A stretch of DNA of 64,000 bases from Hetaerina americana. Its lineage: Eukaryota; Arthropoda; Insecta; Odonata; Calopterygidae. Made by a program: the position numbers and the translations under genes. The notes beneath the pieces are model-generated. The model did not search any database. It was not told the DNA's origin and saw only the letters and a list, made by a program, of their open reading frames with translations. The stretch covers positions 97,426,454-97,490,453 of the forward strand of contig JAKTNV010000003.1 of assembly GCA_022747635.1 (NCBI GenBank), written 5' to 3'. Within the stretch, counting starts at the first letter, position 1. Every line of letters begins with the position of its first letter. Shown piece by piece: positions 48,691 through 60,751 of the stretch.

Positions 48691-50142
48691 AGTTATCAGT
48701 TCCTTGGGTATACATTTTTATATTCTTTACAATATGATCTCTCTTAAAAGCACCTGTTCTTTGCTAAATTAATTTGAAAGAGAAATTTCTATTGAAAACG
48801 GTAAAACAATAGATATTCGAATTCCAAACTTAGTATGAATATGAAGAAAATTTCGTTAACATAAATTCAAACTAATATTTAATGTATATCACGATTATTT
48901 ACCAATGATCTACTGCTGCCTTCATTTTTAGTGAAAATCTTACACAATCACAACTAATAATAATAAATTTCTTAGATTTTCACAAGAAAAAAATAAGAGA
49001 CATGTGCCCCCATAAAAAGGGAAAGAACCCGTGTACCAGTTTTCGTAAACACTACCGAAATGTACGCTAATATAATGAATAACTGATCAAAGCACTTTTC
49101 CACTTGATATCACTTACTTCGATCAGTAATTCATTTTATTCGACTTCCACCACATCACGCCTGAAGCTACTCAATTTGTACGCAAATATGTTAACTTGAT
49201 TAATCCAAACAGAATTAGGAGCTCGTACTTATCTTACAACAGCAAATGGCATTGAGCTGTTAGTCAATTAGATAGAGTAACCAGACAGGTATTTTTGAAT
49301 AGGTTTTCTATTGAGTACGTTAATTTAAATAAAAAATTAATTTTTTGATCGTCTTTTTTGTCAACACCAATTTATATGCATTGCATTATCTCAGAGATGA
49401 ACCGCATACTACCTAGGTAAAATCGTCATCCTTAACGCAATGATACTTGTGCATTGTTCTACAGCAGTCCATTAAAGGCTCCATATCGGTAGATAATGAA
49501 CGGAACATGTTGAAGGTTGTCTACCGGTAAAGGGGTGAAATCGCATTAAGTCCTCGCAAAATAGTTAACTAGGTTGAAAGTGAAATCTCTCACCAGGGGA
49601 GGGAGGAAAATAATTATGGTGAGAAAATTATGTGGAAGAAGTAATGAAGCTTTGATTTTATTAACACGCTCATTTTCGTCTTTATTAGTAATACTTATAC
49701 TATGTATAGTACTGATAGCTACGATTTTAAAACGGTATTCATTTGAACAAATACACTGTTACATAAGATTTGACTATATTAGGTACACAAAAGGGATTTC
49801 AATAATTAATCACTTGTGATGATTTTCTCTTAAATAATATGCGAGAAACAAAATTTTTTGCGTATAAGGGCATTATTATCATCATAACAACAGATTTTGG
49901 GATAAAGATCATGAGATTTCAAATTTTAGTTACAAGTTTATTAAACTGTTCCATCAAGAGGGGAAAAACTTTTATAGACAGGCAAAAGATTAATTTTAAA
50001 TAAAATAATTATTAACAATGCAAAATATTTTTCATTTTGGGAAAGAAAAGGCACTTAAATATATTTTTCCTGGAAATATGAATAAATGAAATCAGTTTAG
50101 TAATTAGAATTCTAAGAACAGCTGTACGTTTTGCTGTTCTCA
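48691..50142. other. AT-rich non-coding DNA
   Basis: Nothing recognised; an 81-codon + frame at 49574-49819 has a hydrophobic middle but no other support. It ends at the TA used as mariner target. Confidence 0.45.
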
Positions 50143-50144
50143 TA
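50143..50144. repeat. TA target-site duplication, left
   Basis: A TA dinucleotide directly outside the left terminal repeat, matching TA 50898-50899. Tc1/mariner transposases insert at TA. Confidence 0.85.
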
Positions 50145-50177
50145 CGAGGGTCATCCGGAAAGTAGTACCCGTTCGTG
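50145..50177 (+). repeat. Mariner left terminal inverted repeat
   Basis: 33 bp, exact complement of 50865-50897; this is where the transposase N-terminal domain binds. Confidence 0.95.
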
Positions 50178-50305
50178 CCGCATGAAGTGCTGACGACGCG
50201 AGTAGCCGCTGGACGAGGTCAGATAGCTTCAGTGGCTTGTCTGCCTTCTCTGAGCCAAGTTGCGTGACGCTAGCATTGCCTGTGTTGTTTCTGTGATTGT
50301 TTACA

Positions 50306-50704
50306 ATGTTTAAAAAAATTGAGAACGCCGCCAGTTGTGAAGTGAGGGCAGTGATTAAATTCCTCAATGCAAGAAACGTTCGCCCATGTGATATTCATCG
50401 CCAATTAAAGGAGGTGTATGGAGACAATGTAATGGACGAGTCGTCTGTTCGGCGGTGGTGTCGCAACTTCAACATGGGGAGGGGGAACACACACGACGAT
50501 GAGCGTTCGGAGAGACCGTCTGTCATTACAGACCAACTGGTGAGCTCAGTTGACGAATTCGTGAGGAACGATCGGCGCGTCACAATTGATGACATCTGTG
50601 AGCATTTTCCCAATGTTTCTCGAACAATTGTTCATGAAATTGTTAAACACCATCTGCATTATGCAAAAATTTGTGCAAGATGGGTCCCTCGCGTATCTCA
50701 ATGA
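50306..50704 (+). pseudogene. Mariner transposase N-terminal fragment
   Basis: ATG 50306 begins MFKKIENAAS. Residues about 10-60 form the HTH_48-type helix-turn-helix (FLNARNVRPCDIHRQLKEVY followed by ESSVRRWCRNF). Residues about 75-120 form the second DNA-binding helix-turn-helix (RRVTIDDICEHFPNVSRTIV). The ARWVPR motif near residue 127 is the conserved linker just before the catalytic domain. The frame then jumps across the deletion junction (about 50690-50695) into out-of-frame sequence and stops at TGA 50702-50704 after 132 residues. All catalytic aspartates are absent. The product, if made, would keep both DNA-binding motifs and could compete with active transposase at the terminal repeats. 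That is inference. Confidence 0.9.
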
Positions 50705-50798
50705 GCTGGCGGCGAAGGACTATGCAGCAGGAATACAGAAACTTGTCACACGTTATGACAAATGCCTTAATTTGCTTGGAGATTATGTTGAGAAGTAG
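50694..50798 (+). pseudogene. Mariner transposase C-terminal fragment
   Basis: In a different frame from the N-terminal part, this encodes the typical mariner C terminus (AGIQKLVTRYDKCLNLLGDY, ending VEK and TAG 50796-50798). It shows that the deletion joined linker-coding sequence to the last exon-equivalent out of frame. AATAAA follows at about 50818-50823, inside the element. Confidence 0.85.
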
Positions 50799-50864
50799 TT
50801 TAAAGTATCCTCTTTCAAATAAAATTTTTTATGTTTGTTAATATTTACTTTTGTGTCTTTATTT

Positions 50865-50897
50865 CACGAACGGGTACTACTTTCCGGATGACCCTCG
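50865..50897 (-). repeat. Mariner right terminal inverted repeat
   Basis: Exact complement of the left repeat; followed by TA 50898-50899. Confidence 0.95.
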
Positions 50898-50899
50898 TA

Positions 50900-51180
50900 C
50901 AATGCGGAATTCAAATTCTTATTCCAAAATTTTGGCATAATATGGAATATGAATGGTATTTCACACGATAGCATGCTTCTAAAATCTTCAACTGAAGAGT
51001 ATTGCAGTGGACCAACAGCATTAGATGGAATCAAATAAAATTCTCACTCCACTCAGCATTAGGCTAAGTACCATAAGGAGAAGCTCACCCCACATATAAC
51101 TTAAACTTGCAAAGCATAGGAAAGAGTCAAATTGTTCCGTTTGTCTGTCGGTTAACACTACTGAAGGAAGGAATGTTCCG
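50900..51180. other. AT-rich non-coding DNA
   Basis: Nothing recognised. Confidence 0.45.
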
Positions 51181-52885
51181 ATACCTAATCGCAATAAATT
51201 GAAATAGGCACGCTCGCTCCAACTCTCTTGCATCTTCCACTCGCCCCGTAGCTCACGAGTAATCAACGCAATATTGACGTGCTTCCCCTGGACTCCCAAC
51301 ATCCGCATATCCCTTTTACCACCTAGCGGAGGCGTTCGCATCAATTCGCGTTTCGACACACGCCGGCCGTCCGACCCGCGTCCATTTACAAAATGCCCAG
51401 ATAATGATTGGGGGTGATGTGGACCCCTGTGTGGGAGGAGAACTGAAACACTGCCGTCCCACGAATGGGAACGAACGAGTGAGAGAGAGAAAGATTGGAG
51501 AGAGATCCCGGCTCGGCGGTTTGCGGAACCGCTTTTGGGCCCGTCATTAACGGAGGGCATCATGGAGTCGCGCAACGACCGGAGAGAGAGGTGGGGGCGG
51601 GATGGAAGGGAGGAGGTTAGGGAAGTGGGAGATAGATGGAGGGAGCGAGGGAGGAGAGAGCAGGGCGAGAGGGGTCATATAAATCCTTTCGGATGCGTGT
51701 GTTGGATAAACGCCTCTCCGCCGCATCCGACCCCCAACCCCTCGCACGCTGTCCTTTTTTCCCACGCCTTACCCCTTCCCGTGCACAGGGGACTCCACCC
51801 CCATCCTCCCCGTTACCCACCCCCGGTGTGTGGCGCTGCGCGGGCGTTAATTGACCGCACGCGACAAGTCCGCCATGGTGCCCCAATGCATCACTCCAGA
51901 AATTCGTTATTACTGCGAGGCGATAAATAGCGGGAAATGAGCGCCAAGTTTATCAGGAGAGGGGCCGCGCCGGGAGCGGGGGAGTCATTTAGGGGGGAAG
52001 AGGGGAAGAGGGAATACCATGAGGTTGGTGTACGTATGGGGGGTCGCATTGGGGGAGAGAATGTTAAAGATTGGGGAGAGAGGGAAAGAGAGAGGAGGAG
52101 GGAGGTTCCCTCCTCGGGGCGTTCATCTGGCGATAAGCGACGGCGCGATCGCCGGGATAGCGCCGAGACACGCTCGGGCCACACATCCATCTTATTTCCT
52201 CCTCCGCCACCAACACCGAAAATGCCCTTTGTCGTCCCGAATTCTGCACTGCCTCCCTTCTCCCGCTCCCTGACCCCCCGGCACACCATCGTCCCCAACA
52301 TTCAAACTTATCTCTCTCCTCTTCCTCCCCCTTCCACATACTCTCGCTCTCTCCGTGCTGCCCACATACGCTCTTTTCTCTCCCACGAAAAAAATCATTA
52401 AAAATATGCCTACAGAAGAGTCCCCCACTTTTGTTTTCATAAGCAGAATCCTGATTTACAGTCACCGGTGGTTGATATACATTGCCGAACGTGGCGCGCG
52501 TGTAGCGGTGCTGTATTGTCCAAATCCGATAGCGGATTGTAATTTTCTCGAATTTCCGTCATCGGGGAAGCGCGGCTGCATAAAGCGCGAGGAAATCATG
52601 CGAAGCGGGCCGGCGAGGGCGGGCTACGCGAGACGGGTGGCGGTTGGTGAGGGAGACGGGAGGGACGTGGGGGTCAACGGGATCGTTTTCCCATACCCCC
52701 TTTTTTCACTCGGGGCATCCCGCTCCCTTGTTCGCTTTTGGAGGTCGAGCCGCTGTTTTTTTCCCTGCCGCTCACTGACTCTGGTAAAATATTGTTTTGT
52801 ATATTTTTGGGCTATAAATAGCATGTTGCGTTCGGGAGTGTTTTGGGGGCGTTTCCGTTTTTGTTTTTCTGGTGAATGATGCGTG
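51181..52885. other. Longest GC-rich island (1.7 kb)
   Basis: Alternating GA-rich (51475-51680, 51950-52130) and CT-rich (51710-51830, 52180-52390) blocks. A more complex part at 52430-52880 holds a 174-codon + frame (52355-52879) and a CTATAAATAG TATA-like site at 52812-52821. The frame has mixed composition but no domain, no splice support and no conserved motif I know. The 52440-52600 part, with TGATATACATTG-type AT cores in GC-rich context, resembles regulatory DNA more than coding. No gene is called. Confidence 0.4.
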
Positions 52886-53188
52886 ACTACTGCTATTTTT
52901 TTGTTTATCCAGCTCCCAAAAAATCGTTCTGTAATTCACACGAGGTGAGGCAAAATGTTTCTTTGGTTTGTGTAAACATGATGTAATAAACTTTCTAAAG
53001 TGAAAAAACGAAAAAATAACATATTTTTGAGTGTGAAATTTTCAGTCTTCTAATGCCTTTTTTTACATTGAAGACTGTCGCATTCTCATGTATCACACAC
53101 GCTGTAAGTAACTCCAACGATTAAATAAAGTTCAGTGAAAACTAGAAGAGCAATAATAAACATTGTAAATTACCACCTACCAAGTTAC
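52886..53188. other. AT-rich non-coding DNA
   Basis: Nothing recognised before the SINE. Confidence 0.45.
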
Positions 53189-53504
53189 AGTAGTTATTAG
53201 AAGAGATGACTGACAGATGAGGTTATATGCATCATTAGGGATAGTTGAGTAATATAAAAGGGGTAAGATATTCAGGGAAAGGAAGAAGGGTGAAGAGGAA
53301 CCTGGCGTCGGCATAAGCCTATTCTGAACGAAAGTGCGGCAAGGGATCACACAGTTTAAAGTCCAACTCGACGGACGGTGTACTTGAAGTTCTTTCCAGA
53401 CGGCACCACAAATGGTGATCGGGATATCACTTTCAAATTCTACCCTCTTGATTCACACACAAGGGTTGGAACCCAGTACATAAGCCACATCATCGTAATA
53501 TCCC
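53189..53504 (-). mobile_element. Diverged tRNA-derived SINE, same family as 6383-6693
   Basis: Read on the minus strand, this follows the 6383-6693 element from tRNA-like head to tail. It has a degenerate A-box region, a B-box-like GGTTCCAACCC (53464-53474), the CCGTCCGTCGA block (about 53371-53382), the GCCGACGCC block (about 53305-53314) and the AACTACT tail (about 53189-53197). Many substitutions mark it as older. No clear target duplication was found. It confirms that the body of the element is a dispersed family. Confidence 0.85.
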
Positions 53505-54955
53505 TGTGCAGTCCAAGACCTCTGAATTTGTTAGAGAGAAATTTATAGTGAATAAATCTCACTGCAGGGAAGAGTGAGCAATAACAACATCATTGAAGGT
53601 CCTGAAAAATTGAGTATGACTACTGTATAAATATAATGGAGTATGCTGAAATAAGATAGGAAATTTGGGAGCGAGGAGAAATTAAAGATCAATTACGTAT
53701 ACTTCTCCGGATTGACGGAAATCGTTTGAACGATACGTTGTATTATATTTAACTTATCCATTTTTTTAAGTATTTAAGAACTAAAATTGTGAAAAGTAAA
53801 AATGTATTCAATGGTGTGCGGTGATCGGAATGCTTTTAAAATATTCACTTAAATGGAGTAGTGTCCTAGGTTTTTTACGCACGTATTTTATTTCAATTGT
53901 GCAAGACCTGAAGCAAATAAATACCAATAAAAACCCAATATGCCTTTATAAATATATTAACAGTTTTTATAATTAAAATATTCATAAATTTCAAAACATC
54001 GACTCGGAAAAATAAATATACTTATTAATGCTAGATTAAAAGGTAATTTTCATTTTTTCTTAAGTTAAACAGATTTATCCATATTTATTATTTGAAAGAC
54101 TGGAAAACTTGTGTTTGCAATGAATATGAAAACACTACTGGCTAAAACATAATAATTGAAATATTTCCTAAATTTCGAAGGGAACCATTTTTTGCAAAAA
54201 AATAAATATTAATATAATGCAATTTTCACGCTGTATCTATTGTGTGGAGATGTCCCTTCATTAAATAATTTTAATAAATATTTCGAGTTGATAAGAATTA
54301 AGCATGAAAATAAGTAAAATTAACATTTGGTTCGAAGAATCCATGATACTAGAAGTAACAATGTTTTTTTCCCATTGTGAACATTTTATGTATGAATATA
54401 GATACAAAATTTCAATGCCGTTAAACTGAAACCATAAATTCTGTGAGAGTGATAATAATTAATTTATCATTTTCATATGGATTACTTTTTATAGAATATT
54501 TTCTATCCAATAGAGCCTTCATATAATTAGGAATGATAACTTAGAAATGGATTGATAATACATATAATTTTTAAAATTTCAGTTCTTCCTTTTGACATAT
54601 CAGTTTACACACATGAACTATACTGGCTTCAGTCGATGTTCTTTTATCAAACAAAATTGTATTCTTTCATCAATACTTGAACAATTAAAAAATTAAAAGT
54701 GCTTCAATTAGGTATCTAATTCCAAAATTTTTCAAAATATAATAATTCCATTAGCTTCCTGGCCTGTTATTTCTAAAATGTTAAATCCATAAAGTTTTTC
54801 TGTAAATATGGGCTCTTTAACCATTTTTCCTGCCACACGTGTTCTAATATTAGGACACATGCCGAAGATGAGTGCCCTTAATAAATTTTCTCAGCAAATC
54901 TCTCGAGTTACTATCCGTAAATACAGTTTTCTGGCAACGTGTCAATGGAACTGAG
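53505..54955. other. AT-rich non-coding stretch
   Basis: Nothing recognised. Confidence 0.5.
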
Positions 54956-54959
54956 ATAG

Positions 54960-55430
54960 GCTAGCGTGCAAGGGTGGTTTCATAGGAGGGATTTTTACGG
55001 TAGGAGATACCATATTGGAGGTGGTTAGAAATGGTCAGGAAGCAAAGAAACATTGGTGGAGGGGCTGAAGAGGTGGACGGGAATGAAAGTCGGAGGGAAT
55101 ATAACGGCTGAAAAGCACGTTTCGCCAGCAAACGTGTTTCTATTTTTATTGCTCCGACGAGGCAGGCAGCGTCCGCGCCTGAGTGCCGCGAAGGAAGAGC
55201 CGAGGAGGAGGAGTAGGTGGAGGCGGAGGCGCCAGGGAAGTAGCGGGGTCGGCGGAAGGCGGAGTTGGGGGAGGAGGAGGGCGGTGTGGGTGGCCGCTTG
55301 GGTGGCATGGCTCTTTGCTCCTGGTTGGGGCGTGGACGCCGAGCTACGTGATAATACGATCATCCTTCAAAAGGCTCTGAAGGACGAGTTTGTACACTAC
55401 CAACTTATGACGTAGGATTTGATAAAGGAG
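54960..55430. other. GC-rich purine island
   Basis: GA-rich on + at 55040-55310. It contains the frame described at 55083-55415. Confidence 0.45.
55083..55415 (+). CDS. Doubtful 110-codon frame with internal hydrophobic segment
   Basis: Starts at ATG 55083 and stops at TAG 55413-55415. The middle is Arg-rich (GA-rich DNA). Residues 67-79 are a compact Trp/Ala/Val/Leu hydrophobic run (AVWVAAWVAWLFA) followed by a GVDA site like a signal-peptide cleavage position and a normal-looking amphipathic stretch (ELRDNTIILQKALKDEFVHY). The last part lies outside the GA-rich block and uses ordinary codons, which is why I list the frame. The C terminus could continue through a GAC|GTAGGA donor overlapping the stop. 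The long Arg-rich leader is atypical for a secreted protein, and competing minus frames exist (112-115 codons). Confidence 0.18.
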   Translation: MKVGGNITAEKHVSPANVFLFLLLRRGRQRPRLSAAKEEPRRRSRWRRRRQGSSGVGGRRSWGRRRAVWVAAWVAWLFAPGWGVDAELRDNTIILQKALKDEFVHYQLMT

Positions 55431-56235
55431 TTGGTAATACGACGGATTGGAAATTTTTTTCGGGAATAATGTCGCCTCTAAGGGGTTTGGCCTCCTCTAC
55501 TTTTATGGCATCAAGTCCCAAAACAACTGAAAATCACAAAAGAGGTTTTTACAGATGCATTTTACACCATATAACAGTTTTACAGAAAATTGCCTAATTA
55601 TCGTAGTCTGATTACGTAACTTTAATATTTGGTACCTATATGAAACTTTTAATTGATTTTTAAAACTAAAATTAACGTTTCTCATACAGCACTTTGAGGA
55701 ATATGACACTTCTAAATAATATTCCTGCAAAGATACACAGGTAGAGAACATCGATGTTCAACACCATTCATTACACTGCGTCATAAACCAGGACAATAAT
55801 CATATGAAATAGAATAACGAACCCTCTAAGGTTGGATATAACAGTGTTTTCACATGAAGCTAGAGTTATTTTTTTCAATATTTTCAAAGTCTCTTCAGTC
55901 AAAATTTTAATAATTTTTTTTTAATTTAAAAAGAATTTTTCAACTCCACGCGTAAATTGTACTTCCGAGGAATTACTTTACCCTAAATTGCAAAACTTAT
56001 CATGTGGTCTAATACATATTTCATGAGTCTCCTAAAACCAGAAACCTGACGTTTTTTAATTGTTGGCTACGACTAGAAAATAACTAGTCACATATAATTG
56101 AAGGCTTTATGTGAATGGTGAGAAGAGGGACTCATCATCCAATTTATTTTGGCTACAGTCTTGCATAGGAAGTACAGAGGATACACTGTGACATACTTCG
56201 CACCCCAAAATATTCTCAACGCCTTTCGCATTTTT
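55431..56235. other. AT-rich non-coding DNA
   Basis: Nothing recognised. Confidence 0.5.
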
Positions 56236-56810
56236 TTTTAACTCGCCACCACGACCAAATCGACATTCCTCGCGCCACAAAATCCTTTCTCAAGTGCTGC
56301 ATTCCAAACTCTTTGGTGACAACCCCAGCTCGGAATCCCGTGGACGGAGAAAAACGCATAATAGGAGAGGTTCGTCAGGGAATATGTTACGTCGGAAGGG
56401 TTGAGTAGTAGGTAGGCGAAGGAGGGTTGGTGCGTTGAAGAGGGGGAGGGACGTGAAGGATGGGTCGTCCACGGAAGATGTCCTCAGCGCTTAGGACCTC
56501 TGCCTTCCAGGGACTCAGCATGCCGCTGCAAGCAAACGACTGCCGATCAGGACTCGTACATGCAATTCAAGGAGAGAGGCAGAAAGGGGAAGGTCGGGGG
56601 GGAGGAGTCGGACGGATGGAGGGGGGTGTGGACGGAGAAGAGCCAAAGGTGGGAGGCGGGGCGAGGTGGATGGGGTTGGTATCGGGCGGTGTGTCTCCAC
56701 TGCGCAGTTGAATTGCCGGGAGACGGGAGGAGGTGGGGGTTGGGGGAGGATGGAGCCGACCTGACGGGACATAACCACTTGTTTACCTCCTACCCTATAA
56801 CGAACTAGGT
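56236..56810. other. GC-rich purine island
   Basis: GA-rich on + from 56340 to 56760. Short overlapping frames (60-87 codons) on both strands are not supported. Confidence 0.45.
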
Positions 56811-59014
56811 CTCTATCCAGGTTTTTTCTTTATGGCGAAAGTAATGGAAACCTTTCGTTCAATAGATGGGCGTTTTCTATTCAATTAAGTTCTTCAAAAC
56901 ATCATGTAAATAGAAAGAAGTTTATCTTCGCAGAATTAATAATAGGTGTGTTTAGTTAAATTAGTAATTCAAAATTAATTTTGTAATCATTTAAAAAAAT
57001 TTCCACCTACGTTAATCTTAGGACCTAAAAATTAAGAATTAGCCTCATGTTCAATTTCTATGGGTGGTTGCGAATGAAATTTTCAAATATTATCAATTGT
57101 GCCTATGCATTTTATGGACGACCTACTCTCATTAATTGTCCTTTCGTAAGAGCGGTGACTGGAACTCCGGATAAACATTCCTTTTTGTTTAATAGTCTTC
57201 CCTATTTATATATTTCAATCCATTACCTAGCTTTGCTTAAAAAACGATAGACTCTAAACCAATCAGCCGTAACATTGCATACCCTATTGCTGATAATTAA
57301 TTCAGGCAAAAGCAAATTCAATTCAGTGTCTTGGGTTATCTCCATCTTTGCCGTAGGTGAATAGCACATGCTCAAAATACCGCGGCAGGCATTGATTCAA
57401 ATACTGAATTCAATTAATTTTCACTAGTGTCACATATACGCGATACAAATATAGCAATATTAAAAAATTTATATTTTAACCATATTTTAGCACACTATAT
57501 TATGAGTATAAAAACGTATGATGATCGTTCTCGAGCACATGACGTTGGCTACCCAATATGATAAATATTGGTTATTAATTTTTTCGACTAATTCTCTCGA
57601 TACCCCTGGATAACATAAACTTTTCAAGCTATGTATCTTTGGTAGACCTGTGATATCGAAGATAGATCAGAGTAGAGGGTAAATAAGACGGATCGCCTAA
57701 ACTGAATCTGCAAAGTTCTTCTCTACTGTAAGTTTTAGTGTGGCATGAGCTCCGGACTACCAATAAAATTGATTTACCTGTGGACTTAGTGTAAAATTCA
57801 TAAAACCTCAACCGTGGTTTAACACCACATGGCATCTTACCAAGTATAAGTAAGAGTAAACTGCCACCATATATTTTCTAATATCTGGATACATCTAATA
57901 CGATGAATGATTCAAAACAAATGTTTTAAAAGTCCCTCAATTTTAATGCACATTACATTCGTAAAACAATACAAATTTGCTTGCTTGAATAAATATTTTA
58001 TTCTTAATTTTTCAATTTTAAATCTATAGTATGTAGTAAGTAGTGTAGTAACAAAGTACGATGAAGCAGTGACTTCGAAATCTAGATCGAAATATAGACT
58101 TATTACGTGGGATATTGCTATTTCTTCAAAAAGCATGAGTAAAAAAAGTTGATATTTCAAAGCAATGCTCTTAAGGTTTGCCTCACAATAAACTTTTAAG
58201 CATTGAATAATTCGACAATTTTAACAAAATATTTGCAGTTACATGGAGAAGACAGGTATATTTTCGGCCGCACAAGGACTTTCAAGAGGTTAGGTTTAAA
58301 TTTACTTATCTTTTACATCGATTATATTTTTTTTTAATCTAACAACTCCGAGAAGGGAATATGGTTATTCTTTTGTGTTTTACTCTTTACATAATATGCT
58401 AAATATATACACAAATATTCACGTTTTAACCATTTCAAGAGAATATCTCCGGGTACTTTGATAAATGATAGGAAAGAATTCCAAGGTATTAAAATACTAA
58501 TATTAATACCTAGTTAATACTAGCTAATACCTAGAAATATGAATTTCTTTATTTCATTTAATTCAAAGGTAAAAATAGTTAAGGTAATTAGGAGCAAATT
58601 CACTACAAACATGAAGGAAACTTTGACATTTAACTTCACCGGCAAAAATGTTTTAGTGTCATATCGGGTCAAATAATATTCTTAAAATAAGCGACCTAAA
58701 AATTGGGTTGTGACTAACCAGTCAATTGTATTTATGCATTTGCAAGTTGCATATAAATGTTCTTTTCATATCTTCTTTCGTAGTTTGGCGAGTGTAGTGT
58801 AAGGATATTACTACCTTGTAATTAAACTGAAGGTTGACACTTGCTGCCACATTTAGTATTTCATATAATCACCATATCATTTTCATGAACCCTAAATATT
58901 CCTTACACACCTGGCAATCAATTTCATTGTAAATGCAAACGTGTAAATATATAGAAAAAATTCACAGACTGTATAGTTTAAGTTATAAGGCTTCAATGGC
59001 TCGAATCTTTTCGC

Positions 59015-59090
59015 GCCATTAGTACTCATTATCGGAGCTCAACACGACAAGATATTCGTATACGGATTGAGAGTAATGCGTATTAATGGC
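59015..59090. promoter_or_regulatory. Inverted pair of ATTA-rich sites, possible conserved element
   Basis: A 17-bp arm (59015-59031, GCCATTAGTACTCATTA) has an imperfect inverted partner at 59074-59090 with two mismatches. Each arm carries two ATTA homeodomain-type cores. The spacer is GC-richer and includes GAGCTC and GTATAC palindromes. It stands out from the surrounding AT-rich desert. A role as enhancer or conserved non-coding element is inference. Confidence 0.3.
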
Positions 59091-60751
59091 CTTTCATCAA
59101 CAGAGCTCAGCCATTTATGACATATTTCACGATAAAATTACCAAAATTTGTGGTTTTGGCAATGAATAATGTAAATATTGACAAACATATACATTGCTTC
59201 TGCGCAGTCATGATGATACGTGCTAATTAAAACTTAAACTGGCCGTCTAAGATAATAAAATTCTTAAAAATTACCTTTTCATTTGGATTTAATGTAACTA
59301 CGGTTTTTATAAAATTGTATCTTAAGTAATAAATTTGCATTGAAACTATTATAATTTTTCATAATATTTATGTCAAATATTTATGTTATTAGAGAGTTCT
59401 GTACTATACTATTAATAAAAAGTGGTGTGCCATTTTCAGTTATTATTTTAATCATTATTTTACCCATAGCGTTTTAAAGCCGTCAAAATATACTACTCCA
59501 TCAAATTGATTGCGTAACTAATTAGCGTCCTAATTCTTGACTGCTTTTAAATTTAGTGACGATTCTTCATGTATTAAGTGGTGATGTCTAAATGGACTAC
59601 GATGATTCAGCTAGCTGTTAAATCAGTTAGCACATTACGGGACATGTGGCTGAAGTCATTGCAGTCATTTGTCATATGAAATAATAACTTCAATCATATA
59701 AATTATAAGCATTTTTTGTGGAATTTAAAACAAATATTTCAATTGAAACGGATGACGTTGGGAGCAATTTCTTTTAGAGTATCAGTTAAAAATCGGAGTA
59801 GCCAGAAAAATATTTCCTTTGAAATTATTGTGGTGTTTTTTAAACTAGTTCAAGGCAATCGATGTGTCATTAAGATTAAACACCCGCTTAATTTCTAAAC
59901 GCAGCTTAGCCATTTTTCATTTTACTATAATTAATTTAACTTAAACTGAACTACACCGCTTTATAAAAATAATATTCAATTTTACTCGTTTTACACATTG
60001 CCTTTCCTCGGAAAATTACCATTAAAGAAAACTTTTTTAGATTAAAATCATAGAAAAAGATTGAACCCTTCAAACAATATTGAATACGATTCTAATTTCT
60101 ATGCTTTGACCCGTGGACTGAACCTTGGTATTCGCGAATTGAAAATATGTTTCCCGCTTACAGTGACAAGAAGTTGAGCAGATATGAATTACTTTGATAA
60201 TCTTCTATGAGTTTTATATTACATGATAACCAAAACTAATGGTATTTTGTTAATATTCATTAAAAATGAGGAGAAAAATGAGAACCACTTGTCATGGTAT
60301 TACTAAACTATTTACAACGATAAAGATTTCTTAATAGTCCATATTTAAATCATGTAACATCATAAATGAGGTTATTTTTCATCAATCTCAATAGTATTTT
60401 GTGCTCTGAGACGGGAGATGAGTTTTTTTCCTAAGAGTTGGACATGTGCAATTCATGTTTTATTGTTTGAAAAGGAAAGGATTCACCTAGGTTTTGGAAA
60501 AAAAAGTCAAATTCAAAAAACATTTTTGAACAGTATGAAAGACTTAATATACCTAAAACACTGATAAAATTAACAACTGCTAGAGCTATCTTATTTCAAA
60601 AGATCACGGATTAAAGCTAGATAAATGTTCCATTCTTCAAATGGTTATCGTTGCATATAACAATTCAATATATGAGGAGATTTAGAAGGATTGATCTTCC
60701 AATTCATTCATCTATTCAGCAATAAAACCTTAGGTTTAGTCCCAACCACAG

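Larger units (their letters stand above)
50145..50897 (+). mobile_element. Internally deleted mariner transposon (753 bp)
   Basis: A Tc1/mariner DNA transposon with 33-bp terminal inverted repeats that are perfect complements (left 50145-50177 starting CGAGGGTCATCCGG; right 50865-50897) and TA target duplications. The interior keeps the 5' untranslated part, the DNA-binding N-terminal part of the transposase and about 34 C-terminal codons. The whole catalytic DD34D core is missing: full-length relatives encode about 345 residues in about 1.3 kb. It cannot make an active enzyme, but with intact ends it could be moved by one supplied from elsewhere. Perfect repeats imply recent mobility. Confidence 0.95.

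Noticed and set aside
51181..52401. Several 130-184-codon frames in the large island
   Set aside because: Mutually overlapping in different phases and strands, low-complexity, no conserved motif.
52801..52846. Core promoter at CTATAAATAG
   Set aside because: No initiator-like sequence about 30 bases downstream and no exon-like segment follows.
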